Below are positions 18,197-25,489 of a DNA stretch of 64,000 nt, in pieces (position 1 is the stretch's first letter; each line of letters starts with the position of its first letter). A program made the translations under genes and the position numbers. The DNA comes from Bacteroidota bacterium (GTDB taxonomy: Bacteria; Bacteroidota; Bacteroidia; Cytophagales; Cyclobacteriaceae): positions 725,935 to 789,934 of the forward strand of contig JAFEAL010000005.1 of NCBI GenBank assembly GCA_018266435.1, written 5' to 3'. The notes below the pieces were generated by a model. It made no database searches, had not been told where the DNA came from, and was given only the letters and a program-made list of their open reading frames with translations.

Positions 18197-18760
18197 ATGC
18201 AGGAAACTTTTATGCAAGATAAAACCTTTGACAAAATTGATTTGCCGGCAAAAGGCGAATACGAAAATTGCATTTTTAATAGTTGCAACTTTGCCGATAG
18301 CGACCTTTCTGAATTTAAGTTTATTGACTGCACATTCAACGGCTGCAACTTCAGTTTGGCAAAACTTATCAAGACAGCGTTTCGGGACGTGAAATTCAAA
18401 GATTGTAAAATGTTAGGACTTCGGTTTGACACTTGTAACGAATTTGGACTTTCGTTTTTGTTTGATAATTGCCAGCTTAATCATTCTTCGTTTTACAAGG
18501 TTAAAATCAAAAAAACAGTTTTCAAAAATTTGCAGTTACAAGAAACTGACTTTGCAGAAACCGACTTGACGAGTGCAGTGTTTGACAACTGCAATTTGAC
18601 ACAAGCCGTTTTTGACCACACGATTCTTGAAAAAGCAGACTTTAGGACTTCTTATAACTATACCATTGACCCGGAAACCAACCGAATAAAAAAAGCAAAA
18701 TTTTCTATATCTGGCGTTTCAGGGCTTTTAAACAAATATGATATTGAAATAGAAAAATGA
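18197..18760 (+). CDS. Pentapeptide-repeat protein (McbG/Qnr-like)
   Basis: 187 residues made largely of A(D/N)LxX-type pentapeptides: CIFNS CNFAD SDLSE FKFID CTFNG CNFSL in the N-half and TDFAE TDLTS AVFDN CNLTQ AVFDH in the C-half, divided by a short break. These build a right-handed quadrilateral beta-helix that can mimic B-DNA; McbG and Qnr relatives shield DNA gyrase from microcin B17 or quinolones. The tail DPETNRIKKAKFSISGVSGLL is typical of the McbG-like branch. Its stop overlaps the next start (ATGA), coupling it to a GyrI-like protein. The AT-rich coding differs from the flanking genes. Confidence 0.85.
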   Translation: MQETFMQDKTFDKIDLPAKGEYENCIFNSCNFADSDLSEFKFIDCTFNGCNFSLAKLIKTAFRDVKFKDCKMLGLRFDTCNEFGLSFLFDNCQLNHSSFYKVKIKKTVFKNLQLQETDFAETDLTSAVFDNCNLTQAVFDHTILEKADFRTSYNYTIDPETNRIKKAKFSISGVSGLLNKYDIEIEK

Positions 18761-19233
18761 CACCAAGAATTGAAACAACAACCGAAAAAAAATTGATTGG
18801 AAAACGACTAACAATGAGTTTTGTTAACTTCAAAACAGGCGAACTTTGGCAAAGTTTTATGCCAAGGCGAAAAGACATAACAAGCAATTTGGCAAACGAC
18901 TTAATTTCATTAGCAGTTTACAAACCGACACATTTTTCAGACTTCAAACCGACAAACGAATTTGAACGTTGGGCAACAGTTGAGGTTGCCGATTTTGACA
19001 ACGTGCCGAAGGACATGGAAACTTTTGTTTTGCCAAGCGGACTTTATGCAGTTTTTGACTACAAAGGTTTGAACACAGACAATTCAATTTTTCAATACAT
19101 TTTGGAAACGTGGTTGCCAAATTCAGACTACGTTTTGGATGACAGACCGCATTTTGAAGTGTTGGGCGACAAATACAAAAACAATGACCCAACATCAGAA
19201 GAAGAAATATGGATACCAATAAAAACGAAATAG
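18757..19233 (+). CDS. GyrI-like small-molecule-binding domain protein
   Basis: 158 residues forming a stand-alone AraC effector-binding/GyrI-like domain with no DNA-binding part. Family marks are LIGKRLTMSF, GELWQSFMPRRKDI, GLYAVFDYKG, the acidic segment YVLDDRPHFEVLGDKY and the C-terminal SEEEIWIPIK. GyrI (SbmC) of E. coli modulates DNA gyrase, while others bind or hydrolyse small hydrophobic toxins. It overlaps the pentapeptide-repeat gene by 4 nt, so the two are almost certainly co-expressed and may serve one gyrase-protection or toxin-resistance role (inference). Confidence 0.85.
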   Translation: MTPRIETTTEKKLIGKRLTMSFVNFKTGELWQSFMPRRKDITSNLANDLISLAVYKPTHFSDFKPTNEFERWATVEVADFDNVPKDMETFVLPSGLYAVFDYKGLNTDNSIFQYILETWLPNSDYVLDDRPHFEVLGDKYKNNDPTSEEEIWIPIKTK

Positions 19234-19411
19234 AAACACCAGCTACTCACAGCCAGTTTTGCGCCAGGCGGGGTTAACGGCAGGCAAAATATTTTTGTAC
19301 TTTTATCAAACTTGTGCGTGAGACAAGGCGCAGTATATTCACTCCCGCCCAATCGCAAGCACAGATCGTTACCTGCTATACTTCAGCAGCCCACAATAAG
19401 AGAAAACATAC
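19234..19411. other. Non-coding spacer with hairpins and GTTA cores
   Basis: 178 nt without a gene. TTTTGCGCC...GGCAGGCAAAA (about 19257-19289) makes an imperfect hairpin containing GTTAACGG (19273-19280). A second core, GTTACCTGC (19368-19376), sits 35 nt before the AraC start codon, similar to the spacing seen at 18148 and 44828. The pattern is compatible with an attC-like site between cassettes, but is not proven. Confidence 0.35.
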
Positions 19412-20155
19412 ATGCAAATCAACAATAAATTAATTTTGGCTTTGAAGGCAGAAAAGTCAAATGTTGAAATTCATAAACACTCTGCATTTCAAATCGTGAT
19501 TACGGAAGATAATCCATTTTCTACTAAAATGGAAAACAAAAATCACGATAATATATTTGGCTTCGTTATCAGACCACAAGTAGCACATTCTTGTGAATGC
19601 AGTAAGAGTAATCTCATTATTCTAAATATTGAACCTTTTTCTTTAATGGGAAGATATATTGCAAGGAAATTAGAAAAATTAAGTCATACAATTTTTTCTA
19701 ACGAATCCGAATTTCAGTTATTTTTTGAAAGTAAGAAAAACAATTTCTCCATACAGAATTTGATTAGTGAATTCAACAATAATCAAAATATTCAACCCAT
19801 TGACGAAAGAATTCAAAAGGCCATTTCATTTATCAACGAACACTTTAAAGTTGAAAATATTTCCACACAAGACATCGCAAAACACGTTTATTTATCAGCC
19901 TCACGATTGGCTACATTATTTAAGCAACTTACCGGGAGCAGCATCAGTAAATATCTTTTATGGACCAGATTGCGTAATGCCATATTTCTTATTCTCACAG
20001 AAAAGAATAAATCCATTACTTCAATAGCTTTAGACAGTGGCTTTTACGATGCTTCGCAAATGAATAAATACATGTATCAAATGTTTGGTATTTCTCCATC
20101 AAAGCTTAAACAAAAAAGTGATTTGATACAATTTTTAGAGATTGAGCCAGAATAA
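19412..20155 (+). CDS. AraC-family transcriptional regulator
   Basis: 247 residues. The N-terminal ~125 residues form a cupin-like sensor (HKHSAFQIVITEDN, HDNIFGFVIRPQVAHSCEC). The C-terminal ~100 form the two-helix-turn-helix AraC DNA-binding domain (ISTQDIAKHVYLSASRLATLFKQLTGSSISKYLLWTRLRNA and ITSIALDSGFYDASQMNKYMYQMFGISPSKLKQ). It is followed 30 nt later by an esterase and a small isomerase-like gene on the same strand, which are its likely targets. Strongly AT-rich codon choice suggests horizontal acquisition. Confidence 0.9.
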   Translation: MQINNKLILALKAEKSNVEIHKHSAFQIVITEDNPFSTKMENKNHDNIFGFVIRPQVAHSCECSKSNLIILNIEPFSLMGRYIARKLEKLSHTIFSNESEFQLFFESKKNNFSIQNLISEFNNNQNIQPIDERIQKAISFINEHFKVENISTQDIAKHVYLSASRLATLFKQLTGSSISKYLLWTRLRNAIFLILTEKNKSITSIALDSGFYDASQMNKYMYQMFGISPSKLKQKSDLIQFLEIEPE

Positions 20156-20185
20156 TTTTGTGGCTTAATTTTTAAAGTTTTATAA

Positions 20186-21010
20186 ATGTCTATTAACAAT
20201 CAAATAATTGAAGAAAACAGAGCTTTGTATGATAGTGTAGGAAGTATATATCTGGCTCACGATGCAGTTACTGTTTCAAAAGAAATTATTAATGGTATTA
20301 CCTGTTATTGGTTTAAGCCTAAAAACTGTAAAAACAATGCATTAGTCTTATACATACACGGAGGCGGATATGCAATTGGTTCTTTTCAATCTCATAAAGC
20401 AATGGTTTCTCATTTTGCTAACGGATTAGAAAGAACGATTCTTTTTATAGAATACTCTTTAGCTCCTGAAAAACCTTATCCTAATGGATTAAATGATTTG
20501 CTTAATATATATCAATGGGCAATAGAAAAATATATTGGAAGTAAGTTGTTCTTAATGGGCGATAGTGCAGGTGGAGGCTTAGTTATAGCTTCTGTTTATG
20601 AGATAAATAAGAGACAAATAAAATCGCCTGATGCAATTGCTCTAATTTCACCTTGGTATAATCTAGAAACCAATAATTCATCTGCTGAAAGCCGTCAGCA
20701 TTTAGATCAAATCTTAAACAAAGAAATGGTTCAAAATTTTGCTTATGCTTATGCCGGCTTAGAACTCTTTAATGCCGACCCTAGCAAATTACATTTTAAT
20801 ACATTTCCTCCTGTTTTTGTGGCTGTTGGAACCAATGAAATCTTGTTTGACGACTCATTCAATTTTTTCGATATGGTGTACAAAATTCAAGACAATGCAC
20901 AATTGAAAGTTTACAGCGGACAGGGGCATGTTTTAACTCAGTTGAATATATCCAGCACAGCTTCTCAAGATTTAATAATTAATATCAATAACTTCTTCAA
21001 TCAATTATAA
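20186..21010 (+). CDS. Alpha/beta-hydrolase, hormone-sensitive-lipase-type esterase
   Basis: 274 residues, no signal peptide, so cytoplasmic. The oxyanion-hole motif HGGGYAIG (residues 58-65) and nucleophile elbow GDSAGGG (S127) identify the HSL family. The acid is probably an Asp in NEILFDDSFNFF and the base His is in GQGHVLTQL. It hydrolyses short-chain esters or a lactone-like compound. It lies between an AraC regulator and a small isomerase-like protein, which suggests a small catabolic or detoxification unit. Confidence 0.88.
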   Translation: MSINNQIIEENRALYDSVGSIYLAHDAVTVSKEIINGITCYWFKPKNCKNNALVLYIHGGGYAIGSFQSHKAMVSHFANGLERTILFIEYSLAPEKPYPNGLNDLLNIYQWAIEKYIGSKLFLMGDSAGGGLVIASVYEINKRQIKSPDAIALISPWYNLETNNSSAESRQHLDQILNKEMVQNFAYAYAGLELFNADPSKLHFNTFPPVFVAVGTNEILFDDSFNFFDMVYKIQDNAQLKVYSGQGHVLTQLNISSTASQDLIININNFFNQL

Positions 21011-21011
21011 A

Positions 21012-21284
21012 ATGTACAGAATACTAGTTGTAATCACTTTATCAGAAAAGGGAATAGAAACAATAAAATCTACTCCTGAACTGCCCAAAAAAGAAACGGA
21101 ATTTGTAAGCCTCTGGAAAGAAAGAGAAATTTTAGAAAGTTTCTATATTTCAACCTCGAAAAAAGATGCTGTCTTGATTTTTAAGGAGATTGATGAAGCA
21201 GAATGCAAAGAAATGATTAATAATTTGCCCTACTATCCTTACATGGAAAAAATTGAGTATCATTTTTTGAATAAGCAATTTTAA
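21012..21284 (+). CDS. Small muconolactone-isomerase-like protein
   Basis: 90 residues; ATG one nt after the esterase stop, so co-translated with it. The pattern LWKEREILESFYIS..KKDAVLIFKEIDEAECKEMINNLPYYPYM..IEYHFL matches the ferredoxin-like muconolactone delta-isomerase / YCII-type group. No catalytic residue can be assigned. It probably acts on the same small substrate as the esterase or is an uncharacterised stress protein. Confidence 0.6.
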   Translation: MYRILVVITLSEKGIETIKSTPELPKKETEFVSLWKEREILESFYISTSKKDAVLIFKEIDEAECKEMINNLPYYPYMEKIEYHFLNKQF

Positions 21285-21343
21285 CAGTAATGCAACTTTA
21301 GATTATACATTGTGAGCGCATAATCTGTGCAGCAACACCCTGG

Positions 21344-22378
21344 TTATCTCTCAAAATGTTTTTTAACAGCCGGCATCACCCGGGAAGCCAACAGTTCAAT
21401 GGTCTTCATCATCTGCCGATGTGTAGGCCCGCCCACGTCAATGTGCGCAATGTATTGTTGGATATCAAACAACTCAATCGTGTTGATTAGTTTTTCCGTT
21501 ACTTCCTCTACAGTACCCATATACAATGCTCCCTCAGCGCTCATCCCTGCTTTAAAACTTTCAGGGGTGTAGACACCTCTCCAACCTCTTTCGCTACCGA
21601 TTTTATTCATTGCATGAGCATAACGTGGGTAGTAGTTTTTCATTATTTCTTCGTCCGAGTCAGCCAGAAAGGTATGCGAGTGTACCCCAATTTTCATCTT
21701 CTGAGGGTCATGACCAAATTTATTGTAGGCATCTTTATAGTAGTCTATGAGCGGCTTGAACTGAGCAGGGCTACCGCCAATAATGGCGAAGACAATGGGT
21801 AAACCTAATTTTGCGGCACGAAGCACAGATGAGGGAGTGCCGCCCACCGCTATTGAAACGGGAATCTCTCGTTCAGGCCGTGGATAAATAGTTTGGTTTT
21901 TGATGGGTGCACGAAATTTTCCGCTCCAGGTTATATTTTCTTTTTTTCTCAATTGAAGCAACAAGTTGAGTTTCTCTTCAAACAACTCATCATACTCATT
22001 TAACGAGTAGCCGAATAAAGGAAAAGATTCAATGAAACTGCCGCGGCCGGCCATGATCTCTGCCCGGTGATCAGATAATAAATCAATCATCGTGAAGTCC
22101 TGAAATAATTTTACCGGGTCTGTAGAGCTAACGACATTTACCCCGCTGGATAACCGGATGTTTTTAGTAACAGGAGCTACTGCTGCCAGCAAAATTTCAG
22201 GAGCTGCCACAGCATAATCTTCCCGGTGATGTTCACCCATGGCAAACAGATCAATACCCAGTTCATCGGCCAGCTTTACTTCTTCAATAATCTCTTTTAG
22301 TCTTTTTGAAGCATGCTGGTATTTGTTCGTTTGAAAATCAAGGCTCATATCTCCAAACATGCCGATTCCCAGTTCCAT
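21344..22378 (-). CDS. LLM-class flavin-dependent oxidoreductase (luciferase-like)
   Basis: A 344-residue TIM-barrel monooxygenase of the bacterial luciferase superfamily, using reduced FMN or F420-like flavin. Recognisable segments are ELGIGMFGDM at the N-terminus, GIDLFAMGEHHREDYAVAAPEILLAA, RLSSGVNVVSSTDPVKLFQDFTMIDLLSDHRAEIMAGRGSF and YPRPEREIPVSIAVGGTPSSV. It carries no sign of transfer and seems to be core sequence beyond the accessory segment, with which it converges. Substrate unknown. Confidence 0.88.
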   Translation of the reverse strand: MELGIGMFGDMSLDFQTNKYQHASKRLKEIIEEVKLADELGIDLFAMGEHHREDYAVAAPEILLAAVAPVTKNIRLSSGVNVVSSTDPVKLFQDFTMIDLLSDHRAEIMAGRGSFIESFPLFGYSLNEYDELFEEKLNLLLQLRKKENITWSGKFRAPIKNQTIYPRPEREIPVSIAVGGTPSSVLRAAKLGLPIVFAIIGGSPAQFKPLIDYYKDAYNKFGHDPQKMKIGVHSHTFLADSDEEIMKNYYPRYAHAMNKIGSERGWRGVYTPESFKAGMSAEGALYMGTVEEVTEKLINTIELFDIQQYIAHIDVGGPTHRQMMKTIELLASRVMPAVKKHFER

Positions 22379-22479
22379 AAAATTAATCTGTAATTAATGT
22401 ACGTATAGATTATAGGTGCCGATTGGGTTCAGTCAATCGGGTTGTTAATGCTTAGCGCATGTTCGGTTTATTTCTCTAT

Positions 22480-22968
22480 TTATTTTTTCTTAAAGTCAAT
22501 TGAAGTTGAATTTACGCAGTAGCGCAAGCCGGTAGAGGTGGGGCCATCATCAAATAAATGGCCGAGGTGTGAGCCACACTTGGCGCAAAGTATTTCAGTG
22601 CGCACCATGCCAAACGAACGGTCAACCTGTTTTATGATTTTTCCTCCGGCAATTTCTTTGTCAAAACTAGGCCAGCCACATTCTGAGTTAAACTTCATGT
22701 CTGAAGTAAACAACTCGCTGCCACAAGCTGCACATTTGTAGATTCCTTTGTCTTGGGTGAGATAATATTTACCGCTGAATGGACGGTCTGTTCCTTTTTC
22801 GCGAAGAACATGGTACTGCTCGGGTGTAAGGATTTTTTTCCACTCCTCTTCGCTTCGTTGAATGGTCTTTATTGTGTCTTCCATAGTTTTTTTAATTGCA
22901 TTTTTATTCTGTCCGTTACAAGCATATACCGTCAGTAAGGCTAAAATGAAAAATAATCGGTGCATCAT
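22480..22968 (-). CDS. msrB: Peptide-methionine (R)-S-oxide reductase, lipoprotein
   Basis: 162 residues from the Met-Met at 22968; a start at 23001 would put eleven charged residues before the signal. The lipobox TVYAC suggests a membrane-anchored periplasmic enzyme. The MsrB domain has the zinc-binding pairs CAAC and CAKC, the SECGWPSF motif and the catalytic cysteine in RYCVNS. It repairs oxidised methionine in envelope proteins. Confidence 0.93.
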   Translation of the reverse strand: MMHRLFFILALLTVYACNGQNKNAIKKTMEDTIKTIQRSEEEWKKILTPEQYHVLREKGTDRPFSGKYYLTQDKGIYKCAACGSELFTSDMKFNSECGWPSFDKEIAGGKIIKQVDRSFGMVRTEILCAKCGSHLGHLFDDGPTSTGLRYCVNSTSIDFKKK

Positions 22969-23082
22969 AGTCTTTTTTGTGAATATACGCATAACACCCA
23001 AAGCTGGGATTCAGTTTGGTGTTTCAAAAAAATACTTTTGTCGTGCGGGTGACAATAAGCCCCGCTTTTGACTTAAATTTTT

Positions 23083-23090
23083 TATTTTTG
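23083..23090 (+). promoter_or_regulatory. Possible -7 element (TATTTTTG)
   Basis: Matches TAnnTTTG 19 nt before the M42 peptidase start. The nearest TTTG (23067-23070) is too close for the usual -33/-7 spacing, so this is only tentative. Confidence 0.3.
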
Positions 23091-23109
23091 AAAATAAACT
23101 TTCACACTC

Positions 23110-24180
23110 ATGGATAAAAAAAGCAAACAATTTCTTTACGAATACCTTAACAATGCCTCACCCACGGGTTTTGAATCATCAGGCCAGCAAATCTGGCTGG
23201 ATTACATCAGGCCCTATATTAATGAGCACATGGTAGATGTGTACGGTACTGCGGTGGGTATTATCAATCCCAAGGCATCGTATAGGGTGGTGATTGAAGC
23301 GCATGCCGATGAAATCAGTTGGTTTGTTAACTACATCACCGATGAAGGCTACATTTATGTAAGGCGCAACGGTGGCTCAGATCACCAGATTGCGCCATCC
23401 ATGCGGGTAAATATCCATACCGACAAGGGCATTGTAAAGGGAGTATTTGGCTGGCCCGCCATCCATGTACGCGATGCTGGCAAGGAAGAGGCCCCTTCTT
23501 TAAAGAATATATTCATTGATATTGGGGCAGAATCCAAAAAAGAAGTGGAAGCCATGGGTGTGCATGTGGGTTGTGTCATCACTTTTGTGGATGAATTAAT
23601 GGAAATGAACAAAAAATTCCTTACCGGCCGGGCGTTGGACAACCGTATGGGAGGCTTTATGATTGCAGAAGTAGCTCGCAGGCTAAGTGAAAATAAGAAA
23701 AAGTTACCCATTGGGTTATATGTTGTCAATTCGGTACAGGAAGAGATAGGGCTTCGCGGGGCCGAAATGATTTCTCGCAGAATTAAGCCTAATCTGGCTA
23801 TTTGTACAGATGTTACCCACGATACGGGCTCACCGATGTATAATAAGAAAGAAAGTGGTAACCTGAAATGCGGCCATGGGCCGGTGGTTTGTTATGGGCC
23901 GGCTGTGCAAAATAACGTGCTGAAAATGATAATTGAGGTGGCTCAAAAGAAGAAAATCCCCTTCCAGCGGCAGGCAGTTTCGCGTTCTACGGGCACCGAT
24001 ACGGATTCTTTTGCATATTCTGCCGAGGGAGTGGCCTCGGCATTGATTTCATTACCCTTGAAATATATGCACACAACGGTAGAAACTGTACATAAAGACG
24101 ATGTCGAAAACGTTATAAATTTGATTTACGAGGTACTTTTGCAAGTAAAACCCGGTCACGATTTCCGTTACATCAAGTAG
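23110..24180 (+). CDS. M42-family aminopeptidase (glutamyl aminopeptidase/FrvX type)
   Basis: A 356-residue cytoplasmic dinuclear metallo-aminopeptidase. Metal and catalytic motifs are EAHADEISWF (His, Asp), LTGRALDNRMGGF (bridging Asp), NSVQEEIGLRGAE (catalytic EE pair) and ICTDVTHDTG (Asp). A C-terminal KYMHTTVETVHKDD supplies the last His. It probably trims peptides from the N-terminus in protein turnover. It is followed by a terminator and reads as a single-gene transcript. Confidence 0.92.
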   Translation: MDKKSKQFLYEYLNNASPTGFESSGQQIWLDYIRPYINEHMVDVYGTAVGIINPKASYRVVIEAHADEISWFVNYITDEGYIYVRRNGGSDHQIAPSMRVNIHTDKGIVKGVFGWPAIHVRDAGKEEAPSLKNIFIDIGAESKKEVEAMGVHVGCVITFVDELMEMNKKFLTGRALDNRMGGFMIAEVARRLSENKKKLPIGLYVVNSVQEEIGLRGAEMISRRIKPNLAICTDVTHDTGSPMYNKKESGNLKCGHGPVVCYGPAVQNNVLKMIIEVAQKKKIPFQRQAVSRSTGTDTDSFAYSAEGVASALISLPLKYMHTTVETVHKDDVENVINLIYEVLLQVKPGHDFRYIK

Positions 24181-24218
24181 AAAGAGAAAAAACTTACATC
24201 AGAAAGATACTCGTAAAG

Positions 24219-24254
24219 GTAGGCTCTTCCGCGCAAGTGGGGGAGCCTACTTTT
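24219..24254 (+). terminator. Rho-independent terminator after the M42 peptidase
   Basis: GTAGGCTC (24219-24226) pairs with GAGCCTAC (24243-24250); a CC/GG inner pair extends it, and TTTTGT follows. Confidence 0.8.
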
Positions 24255-24286
24255 GTATCATTAAATAACACAAACGGAAAATAATT

Positions 24287-24802
24287 ATGAAAAAGGTAAA
24301 AGTTTTAGTTTTAGGTATCATGATGAGTTCGTTCTTCGCCAGCCAGGCTCAAGAGCGTCCCATGCATGAAGTGTATTCGATGATGGTGTTCAACTTTGTG
24401 AAGTATGTGCAGTGGCCCGCAGGAGATAACAGCCAGGAGTTTGTTATTGGTGTGATTGGCAACAGTGAGATCTACAACACATTAAACACTTGGTACGGTG
24501 GCAAATCAAAAGGCGCTAAAAAATATGTGATTAAGAAATTTGCCAGCGCCAGCGAGGTAACGGATTGCCAGGTAGTATTCATTGACCGTAGCAAGAGCGG
24601 TGAGTTTGAGGCAGTCAATACAAAAGTAAAAGGCAAAGGCACGTTAATAGTAACTGACCGCAATGGGTTAGGCACAAAGGGGAGTTGCATCAATTTTAAA
24701 ACTGTGGATGAAAAACTGCGTTTTGAATTAAATCAGCAAGCTATTGAGGCTTCAAACCTTAAGGTTTCCAGCGCACTTACCAGTATGGCAATATTAATTT
24801 AA
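24287..24802 (+). CDS. YfiR-like periplasmic protein (DUF4154), copy 1
   Basis: 171 residues with a signal peptide ending SQAQ. The YfiR/HmsC-like domain is recognised by the N-terminal helix MVFNFVKYVQWP, EFVIGVIGNSEIYNTL, a central CQVVFIDRS strand, TLIVTDRNGLGTKGSCINF and a final SSALTSMAILI. In Pseudomonas, YfiR inhibits the diguanylate cyclase YfiN from the periplasm; here no diguanylate cyclase is nearby. A second copy follows and then a histidine kinase gene. A hairpin separates the two copies. Confidence 0.82.
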   Translation: MKKVKVLVLGIMMSSFFASQAQERPMHEVYSMMVFNFVKYVQWPAGDNSQEFVIGVIGNSEIYNTLNTWYGGKSKGAKKYVIKKFASASEVTDCQVVFIDRSKSGEFEAVNTKVKGKGTLIVTDRNGLGTKGSCINFKTVDEKLRFELNQQAIEASNLKVSSALTSMAILI

Positions 24803-24815
24803 TTGGGTTTGTTTG

Positions 24816-24859
24816 TGTGAAAGAAGGCCCTGGGTAAAACCGGGGTTTTCGTTTTCACA
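24816..24859 (+). terminator. Hairpin between the two YfiR-like genes
   Basis: TGTGAAA pairs with TTTTCACA, and inside it CCCTGG (24828-24833) pairs with CCGGGG (24840-24845) with one mismatch. A T-rich stretch lies in the 3' arm. It may attenuate rather than fully end transcription. Confidence 0.5.
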
Positions 24860-24897
24860 AAAGATTTCACCTATTTTGAACTACAAATATTTTTAAT

Positions 24898-25410
24898 ATG
24901 AAAAAGATAACGATTGTAGTATTGATTTGTGGATTGTTTTCAATAAACCTTCAGGCTCAGACGGAAAAGCCCATGCACGAAATCCACGCAGCCATGATCT
25001 ATAATTTTTTGAAGTACATTCAATGGCCTGATGACGGGGGAACCGAGTTTGTAGTGGGCGTGCTTGGAGAAGATAACGTTTTCAACACCCTAAAAAGTTA
25101 CTATGACGGCAAGCCCAAAGGATCAAAAAAATATGCCATCAAAAAGTTGTCTGATATTTCTGAAGCTTCAACCTGCGCAGTAGTGTACATTGGCAAAAAC
25201 CGAAGCAAAGATTTTGAGAATGTAAAAAATGCAATCAGCGGCAAATCCATCCTGACTATTACCGATAGTTTTAACCTTGGTAAAAAAGGAAGCTGCATTA
25301 ATTTTAAAGTAATTGATGAAAAACTGAAATTTGAAATTAACCAGGCCTCCATGAGCAGCGCTAACTTAAAAGTGGCGGGGCAATTGGCCAGCATGGCTAT
25401 TTTAATTTAG
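24898..25410 (+). CDS. YfiR-like periplasmic protein (DUF4154), copy 2
   Basis: 170 residues, signal peptide ending LQAQ. It is a clear tandem paralogue of the preceding gene: MIYNFLKYIQWP, EFVVGVLGEDNVFNTL, KGSKKYAIKK, KGSCINFKVIDEKLKFE and LASMAILI align without large gaps and about half the residues match by eye. The paralogues have diverged enough to suggest separate ligands or partners. The soluble PAS kinase begins 79 nt downstream on the same strand. Confidence 0.82.
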   Translation: MKKITIVVLICGLFSINLQAQTEKPMHEIHAAMIYNFLKYIQWPDDGGTEFVVGVLGEDNVFNTLKSYYDGKPKGSKKYAIKKLSDISEASTCAVVYIGKNRSKDFENVKNAISGKSILTITDSFNLGKKGSCINFKVIDEKLKFEINQASMSSANLKVAGQLASMAILI

Positions 25411-25489
25411 TTAGTTTATAACCTTAATAATTTCACACTAAACTTATTTTTATCGATCTGATTTTATCTAAATAGTTAGCTCTACTTAA

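Noticed and set aside
21301-21325. GATTAT...ATAATC hairpin after the small isomerase-like gene
   Set aside because: Only six AT-only base pairs and no T-run; too weak to call a terminator or site.
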